NCBI GenBank assembly: GCA_903900265.1
Contig: CAIUMM010000084.1
Span: forward strand, 1 to 60,416
Source of the DNA: an uncultured Pseudomonadota bacterium
GTDB taxonomy: Bacteria; Myxococcota_A; UBA796; SXON01
Direction: 5' to 3'
Length of the DNA: 60,416 nt
Shown: positions 8,846 through 17,180 of the stretch, piece by piece
Numbering within the stretch: position 1 is the first letter of the stretch
Layout of the letters: each line of letters begins with the position of its first letter
Translations under genes and position numbers: made by a program
Notes under the pieces: model-generated
Told to the model about the DNA's origin: nothing
The model's database searches: none
The model's input: the letters and a program-made list of their open reading frames with translations, nothing else

Positions 8846-9507
8846 ATCGTCACACGGACACCCAATACGAGAGCGAGCTTGCGACGCTCGCCAGCCACGT
8901 CAATCTGATGAGCGCGCGGGCCGAAGGCATGGTCAGCAACGCGGTTCGGGCGTTGTTTACGCGCGACGCGGCGTTGGCGCGGTCGGTGGTCGAGCAGGAC
9001 GCCGATCTCGATCGCCTCGAGAAGGAGTCCGACCGGCGCTGCCTGAACATCCTCGCGCGTCGCTCGCCCGTCGGTGAGGACTTGCGGTTCGTGACCGCGG
9101 TGTTCAAGGTCGTCACCGATCTCGAACGGATCGGGGACCTCGCGGTCAACATCGCCGAGCGCGGTTTGGATCTGGCCGGCACCGTGGGGATCGACGTCGG
9201 CCCCGAGGTCGAGGCGCTCGCCGCAAAAGTCACCGTGCAGCTCGCTGAGGCCGTGCGCGCGTTTGCGGAGCGCGACGCGGTCGCCGCGCGCGGGCTCTAC
9301 GCCGAGGATGCGCTGATTGACAGCATGAACCGGGCGGCGTTCGCCAGCTTGTTGGGCGTAGCGCGCTCCCACCCCGATCAGATCGAGCGGGCGCTCGCCA
9401 TCTCCAGCATCTGCAAGCACTTGGAGCGCATCGGCGATCACGCGGTGAACATCGGGGAGCACGCGGTGTTCCTCGTCGAAGGGCACGACGTCCGCCACGG
9501 CGGCTGA
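8842..9507 (+). CDS. phoU: phosphate signalling protein PhoU
   Basis: PhoU connects the Pst transporter to PhoR/PhoB signalling and represses the pho regulon when phosphate is plentiful. The 221 aa form two homologous three-helix PhoU repeats, each with the metal-binding DLERIGD or [11 protein letters not shown] signature (around residues 92-105 and 193-205). The start codon is TTG inside a TTGA overlap with the pstB stop. It is the last gene of the operon and converges with the metallohydrolase at 9532. Confidence 0.93.
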   Translation: MNRHTDTQYESELATLASHVNLMSARAEGMVSNAVRALFTRDAALARSVVEQDADLDRLEKESDRRCLNILARRSPVGEDLRFVTAVFKVVTDLERIGDLAVNIAERGLDLAGTVGIDVGPEVEALAAKVTVQLAEAVRAFAERDAVAARGLYAEDALIDSMNRAAFASLLGVARSHPDQIERALAISSICKHLERIGDHAVNIGEHAVFLVEGHDVRHGG

Positions 9508-9524
9508 TCCGCGACGCTGCTGGA

Positions 9525-9542
9525 CCGGGGACTACGCCCCGG
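9525..9542. terminator. hairpin at convergent ends of phoU and metallohydrolase
   Basis: CCGGGG (9525-9530) and CCCCGG (9537-9542) form a perfect stem with a 6-nt loop that contains the stop codon of the minus-strand gene. There is no U-tract; the role as a bidirectional terminator is inferred from position. Confidence 0.4.
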
Positions 9543-10473
9543 CGGGGGTGTTCAGGCCGACGGTCGCGATCATGTCTCCCGGGCGCACAAAGCGCTGGCC
9601 CAGCCGTTGGATCAGCCATCCTTCGGCGGGAGCGCGCACAGCGACGCGCTCGCCGGGTCGTTCGAGCGGGATGAGGTTGCCGACGACGTCGCCCTCGCGG
9701 ATCGGCCCGCCGAGCGGCGCGATGGGCTCGAAGATGCCAGCGCCGGGGGCGCGCATCAGCCGGCGTTGTACAAACACGGCGTTGCGCTTGAGCGGGATGG
9801 CGGGATCATCGATGCAGCCGGTGAGCGCGGCGAGGCGCAATAGCCCTGCCACGGCCCTCCGCATCAGCGGCTCGTCGAACTCGGGGAGATCGGCCATCTC
9901 GATCGCCATCACGTCGGAGCCGCGACGCTCCATCGCGGCGTCGATGCTGGACTGAAAGATCGCGACGTCGTCGGGTCCTTGGCCGAAAACCCAGACCACG
10001 TGCGGATCCAGGGCCTCAATGTAGCGCTTGTGGCGGGCCAGGCGCTCCGGTGACTGCGCCGGGGGCTGGATCGCGAGCAGCGGGGTGCGCATCACAAAGT
10101 TATGCAGGTTCAACACCAGCTCACACCCGTCGACGACCTCGCACAGCGCCGCGGCCAAGCGTCGCGTCAGCGATGGCCCGCCCGCGCCGTCTCCGATGCG
10201 GTTCATGTCTTCGTCGTCCCAGCTGCTCCAGCGCGCGCGCTGCATCAGCGCAGGGGGATTCGCCGCAGCGACGATGCGGATGCCGGCTTTCAAGTCGCGA
10301 TCTTGAAGCGCGACCACCAAGCGATCCACAAGCAGCAGCGGTGAGGGCTCGTCCCCATGAATCCCGGCGATCACTGCCAACTTCCGGGGCTGCGGCCCGA
10401 TGTCTACCACCGGGAGGTGCACCGCCATGCCGCCTGCGTCCGACACCGGGATTCTAGAATATACAGGTTGCAT
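9532..10473 (-). CDS. succinylglutamate desuccinylase/aspartoacylase family metallohydrolase
   Basis: A zinc-dependent M14-like deacylase or carboxypeptidase of 313 aa. Zinc ligands are visible as His39 and Glu42 in the motif GIHGDE and His125 in LNLHNF. Substrate-binding MNR occurs at 91-93. The C-terminal about 90 residues form the beta-barrel seen in the AstE/AspA branch. The substrate cannot be read from sequence. The ATG at 10473 lies just behind an AT-rich stretch. Immediate neighbours (phoU, rpmB) give no pathway clue. Confidence 0.82.
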   Translation of the reverse strand: MQPVYSRIPVSDAGGMAVHLPVVDIGPQPRKLAVIAGIHGDEPSPLLLVDRLVVALQDRDLKAGIRIVAAANPPALMQRARWSSWDDEDMNRIGDGAGGPSLTRRLAAALCEVVDGCELVLNLHNFVMRTPLLAIQPPAQSPERLARHKRYIEALDPHVVWVFGQGPDDVAIFQSSIDAAMERRGSDVMAIEMADLPEFDEPLMRRAVAGLLRLAALTGCIDDPAIPLKRNAVFVQRRLMRAPGAGIFEPIAPLGGPIREGDVVGNLIPLERPGERVAVRAPAEGWLIQRLGQRFVRPGDMIATVGLNTPAGA

Positions 10474-10535
10474 TTTGTATTCTATCCGAATCGGTGACCG
10501 CGTTCGCGCGCGGGGTTGCGGTGGACATGGCCGTC

Positions 10536-10571
10536 AAAAACGAAAACAGGGCCACGAGCCGAAGCGTCGTG
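10536..10571 (-). terminator. possible rpmB terminator
   Basis: Read on the minus strand, CACGA and TCGTG (plus coordinates 10553-10571) form a 5-bp stem. A U-rich tract (plus 10536-10547 is A-rich) follows about 30 bp beyond the rpmB stop. The stem is short, so the call is tentative. Confidence 0.4.
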
Positions 10572-10602
10572 AACCCGGTGTTCTCCGCCTAAAGGCAGGG
10601 GA

Positions 10603-10833
10603 CTACAGGAGCTCGAGGCCCTGATCGCGCAGCATCTGGCCGAGCGTCTTCTTGGAGAGCGTGCGGAGCGCGCGCGTAGAGAGCTTCAGCGTGACGAACT
10701 TCTTTTCTTCTTCCCACCAGATGCGCTTGACCTGGAGGTTCGGAAGCTGACGCTTCTTGGTCTTGATGTTCGAGTGCGAGACTTTGTGGGCGACGTTCGG
10801 GCGCTTGCCGGTGAGGTCACAGATACGGGACAT
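10603..10833 (-). CDS. rpmB: 50S ribosomal protein L28
   Basis: A 76-aa component of the large ribosomal subunit. It begins with the characteristic [20 protein letters not shown] and is basic throughout, with [14 protein letters not shown] near the end. The start is supported by GAGGA 6 bp upstream. Only one cysteine is visible at the N-terminus, so it looks like a zinc-free form. It stands alone, without rpmG. Confidence 0.95.
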   Translation of the reverse strand: MSRICDLTGKRPNVAHKVSHSNIKTKKRQLPNLQVKRIWWEEEKKFVTLKLSTRALRTLSKKTLGQMLRDQGLELL

Positions 10834-10884
10834 GGGATTCCTCGGTTTCGGCGCAGAGGCGCCATAAGAATTGGGCGGGGCGCA

Positions 10885-13005
10885 CTATTCCGGTATGCCG
10901 GTATCGGCAAGGGCTTGTGCGGAGGTAGCGTGGGTGAGGGTGCGGAGCAGCTTGGTCAGCGCCTCGGGGTCATGCACTGGCAAGGAGCACGTAGTCCCGG
11001 AGCACACCCACGCGGTGGGGCCTTCGGGGGTGCGGCCTGACTGGGCGGGATGCCCTTCCGGTAGTGCTGCAAGCTGCAGAATCACCGTGTTCCCGTCGCT
11101 CTGGGCCCGCGCTGCGCGGTGGAGCGCGTGGGCGTTTCCGCCCAGCACCACCTCGGTGTAGCCGCGGATCCACGGCTCAATCGTGGCCGTCAGCACGCCG
11201 TTTCCAAACGGATTCTGCTGCAGTTGCGCGCCGTGCGCATGGAGGGTGCGCTCCACCTCGGCCAGCCAGCGTGCCTCGCCCGTGTGCGCGTGCAGCCGCA
11301 GGAAGAACGCCGCCGCGAGGCCGGTGCCGGACGGCGTCGCGCTGTCATGCCCATCGCGGGGGCGCGCCATCAACGCTTCGCCATCCTCGGGGGTCTGGTA
11401 GTAGCCGCCGGGCGCCTGAAAGCGCGCCTGGATGGACGTCGCCAAGCCCAGCGCACGGTCGAGCCAGCGCGCGTCGGTGGTCGCTTCGGCGAGCTGCAAG
11501 CACGCGAGGCCAAGCGCGGCGTGGTCATCGAGGAAGCCGAGGCCCGCGCTCTGGCCTTTGCAGCGGCTGTGGAGCAGCTTGCCTTCGTGCATCAACGTCG
11601 AGAAAAGCGCCTCTGCGGCGCGTAGCGCTGCGGTCAGCCAGCCGCTCGGTCCGACTTTGTCCCCGCCGTGGTCTGCGTCGCCGCTCCCATCCATCGCGAC
11701 GAGGGCGGAGATCATCCACGCGTTCCACGCGACGAGCACCTTGTCGTCCAGCGTGGGCGGGATCCGCTGCGCACGCGCATCAAAGAGGGTCTGCCGCATC
11801 GCGTGTAGGGCGCTCGGCGCGATCCCCGCGCGCTGGCAGGCTTGATCGAGCGGCGCTTTTAGCCGGGCGATGTTGTGTCCTTCCCAGTTGCCGCGTTCGG
11901 TGATGTCGTACACCGCGCAGAACGCCGCGGCGTCGGGCCCAAGCAGGCGCTCGACCTCGCCACGCTCCCACACGAAGAACTTGCCTTCGACGCCCTCGGA
12001 GTCCGCGTCCGTCGCGCTGTAGAACAGCCCTTCGGGGCTGGTCATCTCGCGGAGCACCCACGCGCAGGCCTGGCGCGCTGCGTCGCGCAGCGCGTGTGCG
12101 GTCGTGCCCGCCGCCCCTGCAGCTTCGCACCACCGCGCCGCGTCGATGCAGATCGGCACGATCAGGGCTTGATCGTAGAGCATCTTCTCAAAGTGCGGGA
12201 CCAGCCAGTCGGCGTCGGTGGAGTAGCGGTGCCAACCACCGCCGATGTGGTCGCGAATGCCGCCGCGCGCCATCCGGTCCAGCGTCAGCAGCACGACGGC
12301 GCGGGCGGAGTCGCGCTCTTCTTCGCCCTCGGCGTCGGGCGCGGGCGAGATCGCCCATCGCCAGAGCATCGTCAGGTTGGGGATGCTCGGGAACTTCGGC
12401 GCTTCTCCAAAGCCGCCGTCCTCGGTGTCGATTCGGGACAATAGAAAGCGGCCGGCGTCCTCAAAAGTCTGCAGCGAGACCTCGCCTTCGGAGGGGGCCT
12501 GCACGCTCACGATCGCCGCGGCGATGGCTGAACCTGCTTTTTCAACGTCCTCGCGGCGTTCGGCGTAGGCGCGATGCACCTGCTCCAGCACCTGTGGGAA
12601 CGCGGGGATTCCGTGCCGCGGCTCGGGTGGGAAGTACGTTCCCGAGTAGAACGGACGCCCGTCGGGCAGCAGAAACACCGTCAGCGGCCATCCGCCCGAT
12701 CGGCGTTGAAGCTGAACGACCGTCTGGTACAGGTTGTCGATGTCCGGGCGCTCTTCGCGATCCACCTTGATGCACACGTACAGGCGGTTCATCTGCTCGG
12801 CGATAGCCGGGTCCTCGAAGCACTCCCGCTCCATCACGTGGCACCAATGGCACGCTGAGTAGCCCACCGACAGCAGGATCGGACGGTCCTCGGCCCGCGC
12901 GCGCTCCAGCGCCTCTGGACCCCACGGGTACCAGTCCACCGGGTTGTGGCGGTGCTGCAACAGGTACGGGGACGTCTCGTCGCCGAGGCGGTTCTCGGGG
13001 CTCAG
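10885..13005 (-). CDS. YyaL-type thioredoxin domain protein (DUF255, spermatogenesis-associated 20 family)
   Basis: A protein of about 706 aa. The N-terminal thioredoxin-like DUF255 domain carries the motif CHWCHVMERECF, and a large (alpha/alpha)6 glycosidase-like region follows. Function is unproven in bacteria. The first ATG/GTG/TTG is a TTG at 12960, but the conserved family N-terminus (NRLGDETSPYLLQH) lies just upstream in frame. The frame there offers only a CTG at 13005, which overlaps the TGA of the Rieske gene as CTGA. I therefore extend the gene to 13005. If CTG is not used, translation starts at 12960 and lacks the conserved head. Confidence 0.85.
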   Translation of the reverse strand: MSPENRLGDETSPYLLQHRHNPVDWYPWGPEALERARAEDRPILLSVGYSACHWCHVMERECFEDPAIAEQMNRLYVCIKVDREERPDIDNLYQTVVQLQRRSGGWPLTVFLLPDGRPFYSGTYFPPEPRHGIPAFPQVLEQVHRAYAERREDVEKAGSAIAAAIVSVQAPSEGEVSLQTFEDAGRFLLSRIDTEDGGFGEAPKFPSIPNLTMLWRWAISPAPDAEGEEERDSARAVVLLTLDRMARGGIRDHIGGGWHRYSTDADWLVPHFEKMLYDQALIVPICIDAARWCEAAGAAGTTAHALRDAARQACAWVLREMTSPEGLFYSATDADSEGVEGKFFVWERGEVERLLGPDAAAFCAVYDITERGNWEGHNIARLKAPLDQACQRAGIAPSALHAMRQTLFDARAQRIPPTLDDKVLVAWNAWMISALVAMDGSGDADHGGDKVGPSGWLTAALRAAEALFSTLMHEGKLLHSRCKGQSAGLGFLDDHAALGLACLQLAEATTDARWLDRALGLATSIQARFQAPGGYYQTPEDGEALMARPRDGHDSATPSGTGLAAAFFLRLHAHTGEARWLAEVERTLHAHGAQLQQNPFGNGVLTATIEPWIRGYTEVVLGGNAHALHRAARAQSDGNTVILQLAALPEGHPAQSGRTPEGPTAWVCSGTTCSLPVHDPEALTKLLRTLTHATSAQALADTGIPE

Positions 13006-13520
13006 AGCTTCACGCAGACGGCGTTGCCGACGATCTGCGTCGGGTATGTGGCGACCTTGGCGTAGGCGTTGGTCTTGCAGCTGCCGTCGCGGACGTCGTA
13101 CTTCCAGCCGTGGTACGGGCAGGTGACGATGCAGCCCTCGAGCGTGCCTTCACCAAGCGGCCCTTCGGCGTGCGCGCAGGTGTTGGAGGTGGCGTAGTAG
13201 GTGCCGTCGACGTTTGCGATCGCGATCGCTGTGCCACCGATGATGATCTCGATGATCTTGCCTTTCTCGAGGGCGTCCTTGTGGAGCACGACCTCGTAGC
13301 CTTCCGGGGGCGTGACGTCGCGGGGCGGCTCTTTGTGGAGCGCCATGGATTTTTCGGCGGCCTCGACGTGGACGTCGGGGGCTCGGGCGGGCGGTTCGCG
13401 GCGCGTCGATCCTGCGGCGGAGGTCGGGTCAGCCGGTCGGGCACCGGTGATCTTGCCGAGGATTCGGCTGCGTAGTCCGTTTGGACGTCCGCGAAGGAGG
13501 GTCTGGAAAAAGTCGGCCAT
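13002..13520 (-). CDS. Rieske 2Fe-2S protein
   Basis: This encodes 172 aa. The C-terminal about 105 residues are a Rieske domain with CAH (in SNTCAHAEGPLGEG) and CPYHGW supplying the two Cys and two His ligands of a 2Fe-2S cluster. It resembles NirD-type or ferredoxin-like single-domain Rieske proteins. The N-terminal about 65 residues are basic and low-complexity, with no signal peptide, so it is cytoplasmic. The ATG at 13520 has GAGGA about 6 bp upstream and is preferred to the one at 13544. Its stop overlaps the predicted CTG start of the thioredoxin-domain gene. Confidence 0.88.
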   Translation of the reverse strand: MADFFQTLLRGRPNGLRSRILGKITGARPADPTSAAGSTRREPPARAPDVHVEAAEKSMALHKEPPRDVTPPEGYEVVLHKDALEKGKIIEIIIGGTAIAIANVDGTYYATSNTCAHAEGPLGEGTLEGCIVTCPYHGWKYDVRDGSCKTNAYAKVATYPTQIVGNAVCVKL

Positions 13521-13609
13521 GAAGATTCCTCTACCGGTGCGCAACGGGATATTGCCTGATAATCCACTGCGGCTCTTTATCGGGTCTCAAAACCTGTAGG
13601 CTTCCCCCC

Positions 13610-14104
13610 ATGTGTTCATCTCCGACGTTGTTGAGGCCGCTGCGATGGGCGGCCGGGCTGTGTACCTCGCTGGCGATCGGCAGCGGGTGTGCGCCTCCTC
13701 CCTACAGCACCGAGCCGTCGATCGTCGTGACATGGCCGCTGCCTGAGACGACGGTCGTGGGCTGTACGGTGGTGACGGTCGAAGTCACCAACTTGCTGTT
13801 GACCGACTACGACGACCGCACCGAAGACGTTCCCGGCGAGGGGCATTACCATGTGTTCACGCCCGCGGGCTACCTCTCCGCCTACGTGCCGTACACGCTG
13901 GCACGGTTTGAGGACATCTCCGGCCCGGTCTCCGACTACCTCACGGTTCAGCTGATCAACAACCTCCACGAGCCCTTGCTGGACGCGGATGGCAACCTGT
14001 ACGAGTACAAAGTGCCGTTGAACTTCGAGCCCGGGCCCTGTGAGCCGTTCGAGGAGCCCGAGGACAGTCCAGGGGACAGCGGCATGGACTCGGGGATGCG
14101 CTGA
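13610..14104 (+). CDS. lipoprotein of unknown function
   Basis: A 164-aa protein with a basic N-terminus, hydrophobic core and lipobox GSGC at Cys27. The body has beta-rich character with several aromatic residues and no recognised domain. The tail is acidic and ends with repeated DSGM, like other lipoproteins in the window. Its stop is followed directly by the GTG of the kinase gene, so it appears to lead the kinase and export operon. The divergent Rieske gene starts 89 bp away. Confidence 0.7.
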   Translation: MCSSPTLLRPLRWAAGLCTSLAIGSGCAPPPYSTEPSIVVTWPLPETTVVGCTVVTVEVTNLLLTDYDDRTEDVPGEGHYHVFTPAGYLSAYVPYTLARFEDISGPVSDYLTVQLINNLHEPLLDADGNLYEYKVPLNFEPGPCEPFEEPEDSPGDSGMDSGMR

Positions 14105-15736
14105 GTGGATCCTCGCACGCACGAAAGCGCCGGTCGACGCACATTCACCGTGGTTCGCACGTTGGGTGAGGGCGCCTTTGGGAGCGTGTACCTCGCGGAC
14201 ATGGCGAGCGCGGGTGGATTTCGTCGGCGTGTCGCGTTGAAGCTGCTCAATGGGAACTGGGCGCCAGAGAGCGATGCCGGACGACGGCTGCGGGATGAAG
14301 CGCGTCTCTTGGGCCGCTTGCAGCACCGCCACATCGTGCGCGTCGATGACCTCTTGCAGCTGGGCGGGCGCTGGGCGTTGTTGATGGAGTACATCCCGGG
14401 GATGGACGCCGAGACGCTCTTTGCGAGGGCCACTCAGCTTCACGTTCAGCTGCCTCCTCGCGTCGTGCTGCAGATCTGCGCCGCGACCGCTGCGGCGCTC
14501 GAGGCCGCGTACACCGCCGAGGGCGACGATGGTCAGCCCCTGTGTGTGGTGCATCGCGACATCAAGCCCTCCAACGTCCGGCTATCGGAGGCGGGCGAGG
14601 TCAAGGTGCTCGACTTCGGCGTAGCACGCGCTGATTTTGTAGGTCGGGAGTCCAAGACCGAGCGCGTTCGCTATGGGTCGCTGGGGTACATGGCCCCGGA
14701 GCGTCTGTTGGGGGACGCTGAGAACGTCTCGGGGGATGTGTACGCGCTGGGCGTGATGCTCGCCGAGATGCTCACGCTGGAGACCTATGGCCGCGCTGAG
14801 CTGGCTCCGTTGAAGCAGCTCGAGCAGGTGGCGACCGCGGTCGCTGGGGTGCGCGCACGGGTGGGGGATGAGCTCGCCGAAGTGGTGCGTGCCATGCTCG
14901 CCTACGATGCCGAAGATCGCCCGTCGGTGAAGCACGTAGAGAGCACGCTGCGTCGCGCCGCATCGGCGCTTGAGGGGCCGGATGTTCATGATTTCGCGGC
15001 AGCGAATTTTGGCGGGCTCGCGGATCGGACCGCCGAGAGCGCAGACGCTGCCGCGGGAATGATCCTCGATGAAGGCAGCGAGGCCGTCGCTTTGCCGCCC
15101 CCGCGCGCTCCTACCGCGAGCGTCTCCGCGACCATCGTCGTCGATGACCTTACGCTCCTCGACGAAGACCGCGATCAAGGGCATCGGAACGGCCGCCTGA
15201 TCGGCGGCGTCGTTGGGTTCGCTGCGCTGCTCGCGGTCGGAGTTGTCGCGTTTCTTTGGCAAGGCGCGCCGATGAACGATGCCGCTGAGCGTCCGGCGTT
15301 GCCGCGCCCCGCGCCCGCGTCGACGGCTGCGGTCGTCGAACCATCGACCGCCGTGCCGCAGGCTGCGGATCCTGCGGCCGCGCCGCCGGAGGTCGCCGGT
15401 GTGCCTTCGACCCCAGCGCAGCCTTTGGCGCCGCCGACCGGTCTGAAGCGTGAGGTCGTTGCTGAGGGGTTGCCTGCTCCCGAGCCGACGCCCGCCCCGG
15501 CGCCTCCGCAGACGGCGCCGCGCCTGCGCTCCGCCAAGGTGGTTTTGACCGGGGGCGAGGGGTTGAGCGTGACCTGCGGCGATGTCACCGCCAGCGGCGC
15601 TACCAATGCCTTGCTTCGGGAGTTTCCGCCTGGGCCTTGCGTGATCACCAGCGGGGGGCACCGCGCTACCGTGGATGTACAGACGCCGCGGCAGGTGAAC
15701 TGCACGCTGGCGGGAGATTCCTTCACATGTGGCTGA
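14105..15736 (+). CDS. Hanks-type Ser/Thr protein kinase, single-pass membrane protein
   Basis: This encodes 543 aa. The cytoplasmic kinase domain spans residues 14-285. It has a glycine loop GEGAFGSV (21-28), catalytic Lys46, HRDIKPSN with Asp152, and DFG at 170-172. All essential residues are present. A disordered linker follows, then one transmembrane helix (about 365-385). A Pro/Ala-rich outer segment and a small C-terminal domain with two cysteine pairs are probably periplasmic. GTG start directly after the preceding stop. It overlaps the next gene by 10 bases and may regulate the downstream ABC locus (inference). Confidence 0.92.
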   Translation: MDPRTHESAGRRTFTVVRTLGEGAFGSVYLADMASAGGFRRRVALKLLNGNWAPESDAGRRLRDEARLLGRLQHRHIVRVDDLLQLGGRWALLMEYIPGMDAETLFARATQLHVQLPPRVVLQICAATAAALEAAYTAEGDDGQPLCVVHRDIKPSNVRLSEAGEVKVLDFGVARADFVGRESKTERVRYGSLGYMAPERLLGDAENVSGDVYALGVMLAEMLTLETYGRAELAPLKQLEQVATAVAGVRARVGDELAEVVRAMLAYDAEDRPSVKHVESTLRRAASALEGPDVHDFAAANFGGLADRTAESADAAAGMILDEGSEAVALPPPRAPTASVSATIVVDDLTLLDEDRDQGHRNGRLIGGVVGFAALLAVGVVAFLWQGAPMNDAAERPALPRPAPASTAAVVEPSTAVPQAADPAAAPPEVAGVPSTPAQPLAPPTGLKREVVAEGLPAPEPTPAPAPPQTAPRLRSAKVVLTGGEGLSVTCGDVTASGATNALLREFPPGPCVITSGGHRATVDVQTPRQVNCTLAGDSFTCG

Positions 15737-17157
15737 TGCTGCTGGCGCTGCTGAGCCCCAACGCCTGGGCTGCTCGGGTGTACTGGGTCGGTGCGCCTAC
15801 GGACGCCGACCGTGCCGCTGTCGCGCGCACCGTGGAGGGCGCGACCACCGCGCCTTGGTCGGAGATGATGCCTTCGGTGAGCTCCGGGGATTCGCTCTCG
15901 GTGCTCGCCAACGAGATCGCATCGTGTAAGAATCTGTTTGAGGTTTTTGACGGCGAGCTGCAGGTGATGGCGCGCCTTCAAAAGGCGGTCGCGGACGTGC
16001 AAGTGCTCCGGAGCGCCGCCGATCGGCAGCTCGTTCACTCGGCGCTGATCATGCAGGGGACGGCGGTGCAGCGGTACTTTCAGGGCGCGCTCGCTACCGA
16101 AGACGGCGCGCAGCCGTACCGCACGATGCTCTCCGGACAGGCGCTGGTCCGCTCCTGGACCCACGCGGTCGCGTTGTACACCCCGGAGGGCGCGTCGGTG
16201 GCGCCGCCGGTGTTGCCCGACCCTGCGGCCAGCTTGGCTTTTGATGCCACGCAGGCCGCCGTGCGGCTGCGCCCTTCGGCCAGCGTCGCGTTTGGTGCGC
16301 TGGCCGAAGGCGCCGCGGTCTTTGTGGACGGCGTCCGCGTCGAGACCACGCCCGGCTTCCGTCTGCTGCTGAGCCCGGGGCGGCATTACCTGCACGTGCA
16401 GGTCGGCGAGGTCCTGCTCTGGCGCTTCGCCGACGACATCGCCCCGGGTCAGACCGTCGCCGTAGAGGCGCCGTTTGGGCCGGCGGAGCGGGATGCGCTG
16501 CTGATGCGGCTGACCGGCGGCAAGGACGGCTGGGTGGTTCCGACGGCGGTTTCGGGGCTCGCGCATGGGGAGCCGCTGTACCTCGCCGTGCCGGGATCCA
16601 AGAAGCCGCGGTTGATTCGCATCGACGGCGGCGTCGCGGCGAACGTGCCGATCACCGCCGAGTCTGCGGGCGGCGGCGGCCCGTTGGTGCGCGTCGCGGC
16701 GGGCGCGGGTTGGCTCTCGACCGGCGACTTTTTCCTGCAGAATGTAGACGATGGCGCTCCGTACAGCGTGGGTACGGTCAACAGCTTCGCTCCGGCCGGG
16801 TCGGTCACCGGAGCGTGGCGTCGCGGTTTGCTGGAGGTAGGCGCGGGCGTCGACGTGCAGGTCGCGGTCGGAGAGGTGCACACGCTGCCCACCGGCGCGT
16901 CACAGACCCGCACCTTCGTTTATCCGTATGTCGCCGTGGGAATTCCGTGGCTGCAGCTCACGCTCGGACCGCAATTCCCGTGGTACTTCGGGATCGGTGG
17001 ACAGGCGCGTGTTCCGCTCGCCGGGCCGGTCGAGCTGTACGCCCGCGGTGTCTACGGCGTAGGCGTTCCGCTCGCGCGTGAGGGGGATGCCCCGGATTTC
17101 AAACCTCTGCCTGCTGTTTCGGCGTGGGGCGGCGTTTCACTGCGCTTTGGCGGCTGA
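15727..17157 (+). CDS. secreted beta-rich protein of unknown function
   Basis: This encodes 476 aa with a clear signal peptide (MWLMLLALLSPNAWA, cleavage after residue 15). The N-terminal part to about 150 is helical. The region around 195-250 resembles a PEGA-like beta-domain (VFVDGVRVETTPGFRLLLSPGRHYLHV). The C-terminal third, with alternating hydrophobic strands ending in LRFGG, looks like a small membrane or surface barrel. I chose ATG 15727 because it starts the signal peptide and GGGAG lies upstream. It overlaps the kinase gene by 10 bases, a strong sign of joint expression. Confidence 0.75.
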   Translation: MWLMLLALLSPNAWAARVYWVGAPTDADRAAVARTVEGATTAPWSEMMPSVSSGDSLSVLANEIASCKNLFEVFDGELQVMARLQKAVADVQVLRSAADRQLVHSALIMQGTAVQRYFQGALATEDGAQPYRTMLSGQALVRSWTHAVALYTPEGASVAPPVLPDPAASLAFDATQAAVRLRPSASVAFGALAEGAAVFVDGVRVETTPGFRLLLSPGRHYLHVQVGEVLLWRFADDIAPGQTVAVEAPFGPAERDALLMRLTGGKDGWVVPTAVSGLAHGEPLYLAVPGSKKPRLIRIDGGVAANVPITAESAGGGGPLVRVAAGAGWLSTGDFFLQNVDDGAPYSVGTVNSFAPAGSVTGAWRRGLLEVGAGVDVQVAVGEVHTLPTGASQTRTFVYPYVAVGIPWLQLTLGPQFPWYFGIGGQARVPLAGPVELYARGVYGVGVPLAREGDAPDFKPLPAVSAWGGVSLRFGG

Positions 17158-17180
17158 GCTACCGGCGCCACTTTGGTAGC
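17158..17180 (+). terminator. hairpin GCTACC/GGTAGC after the secreted-protein gene
   Basis: GCTACC (17158-17163) and GGTAGC (17175-17180) flank an 11-nt loop directly after the stop of the preceding gene. No U-tract is present. It may weaken read-through or simply be an mRNA hairpin before the barrel gene. Confidence 0.3.

Noticed and set aside
10474..10602. tRNA or other structured RNA in the gap next to rpmB, and in the other gaps
   Set aside because: No cloverleaf arms, T-loop GTTC-type sequence or known riboswitch core could be found by eye in any gap.
15175..16881. A 568-codon minus-strand frame opposite the kinase and secreted-protein genes
   Set aside because: Plus strand carries intact kinase motifs and a signal peptide; the minus frame is Arg/His-rich with no family.
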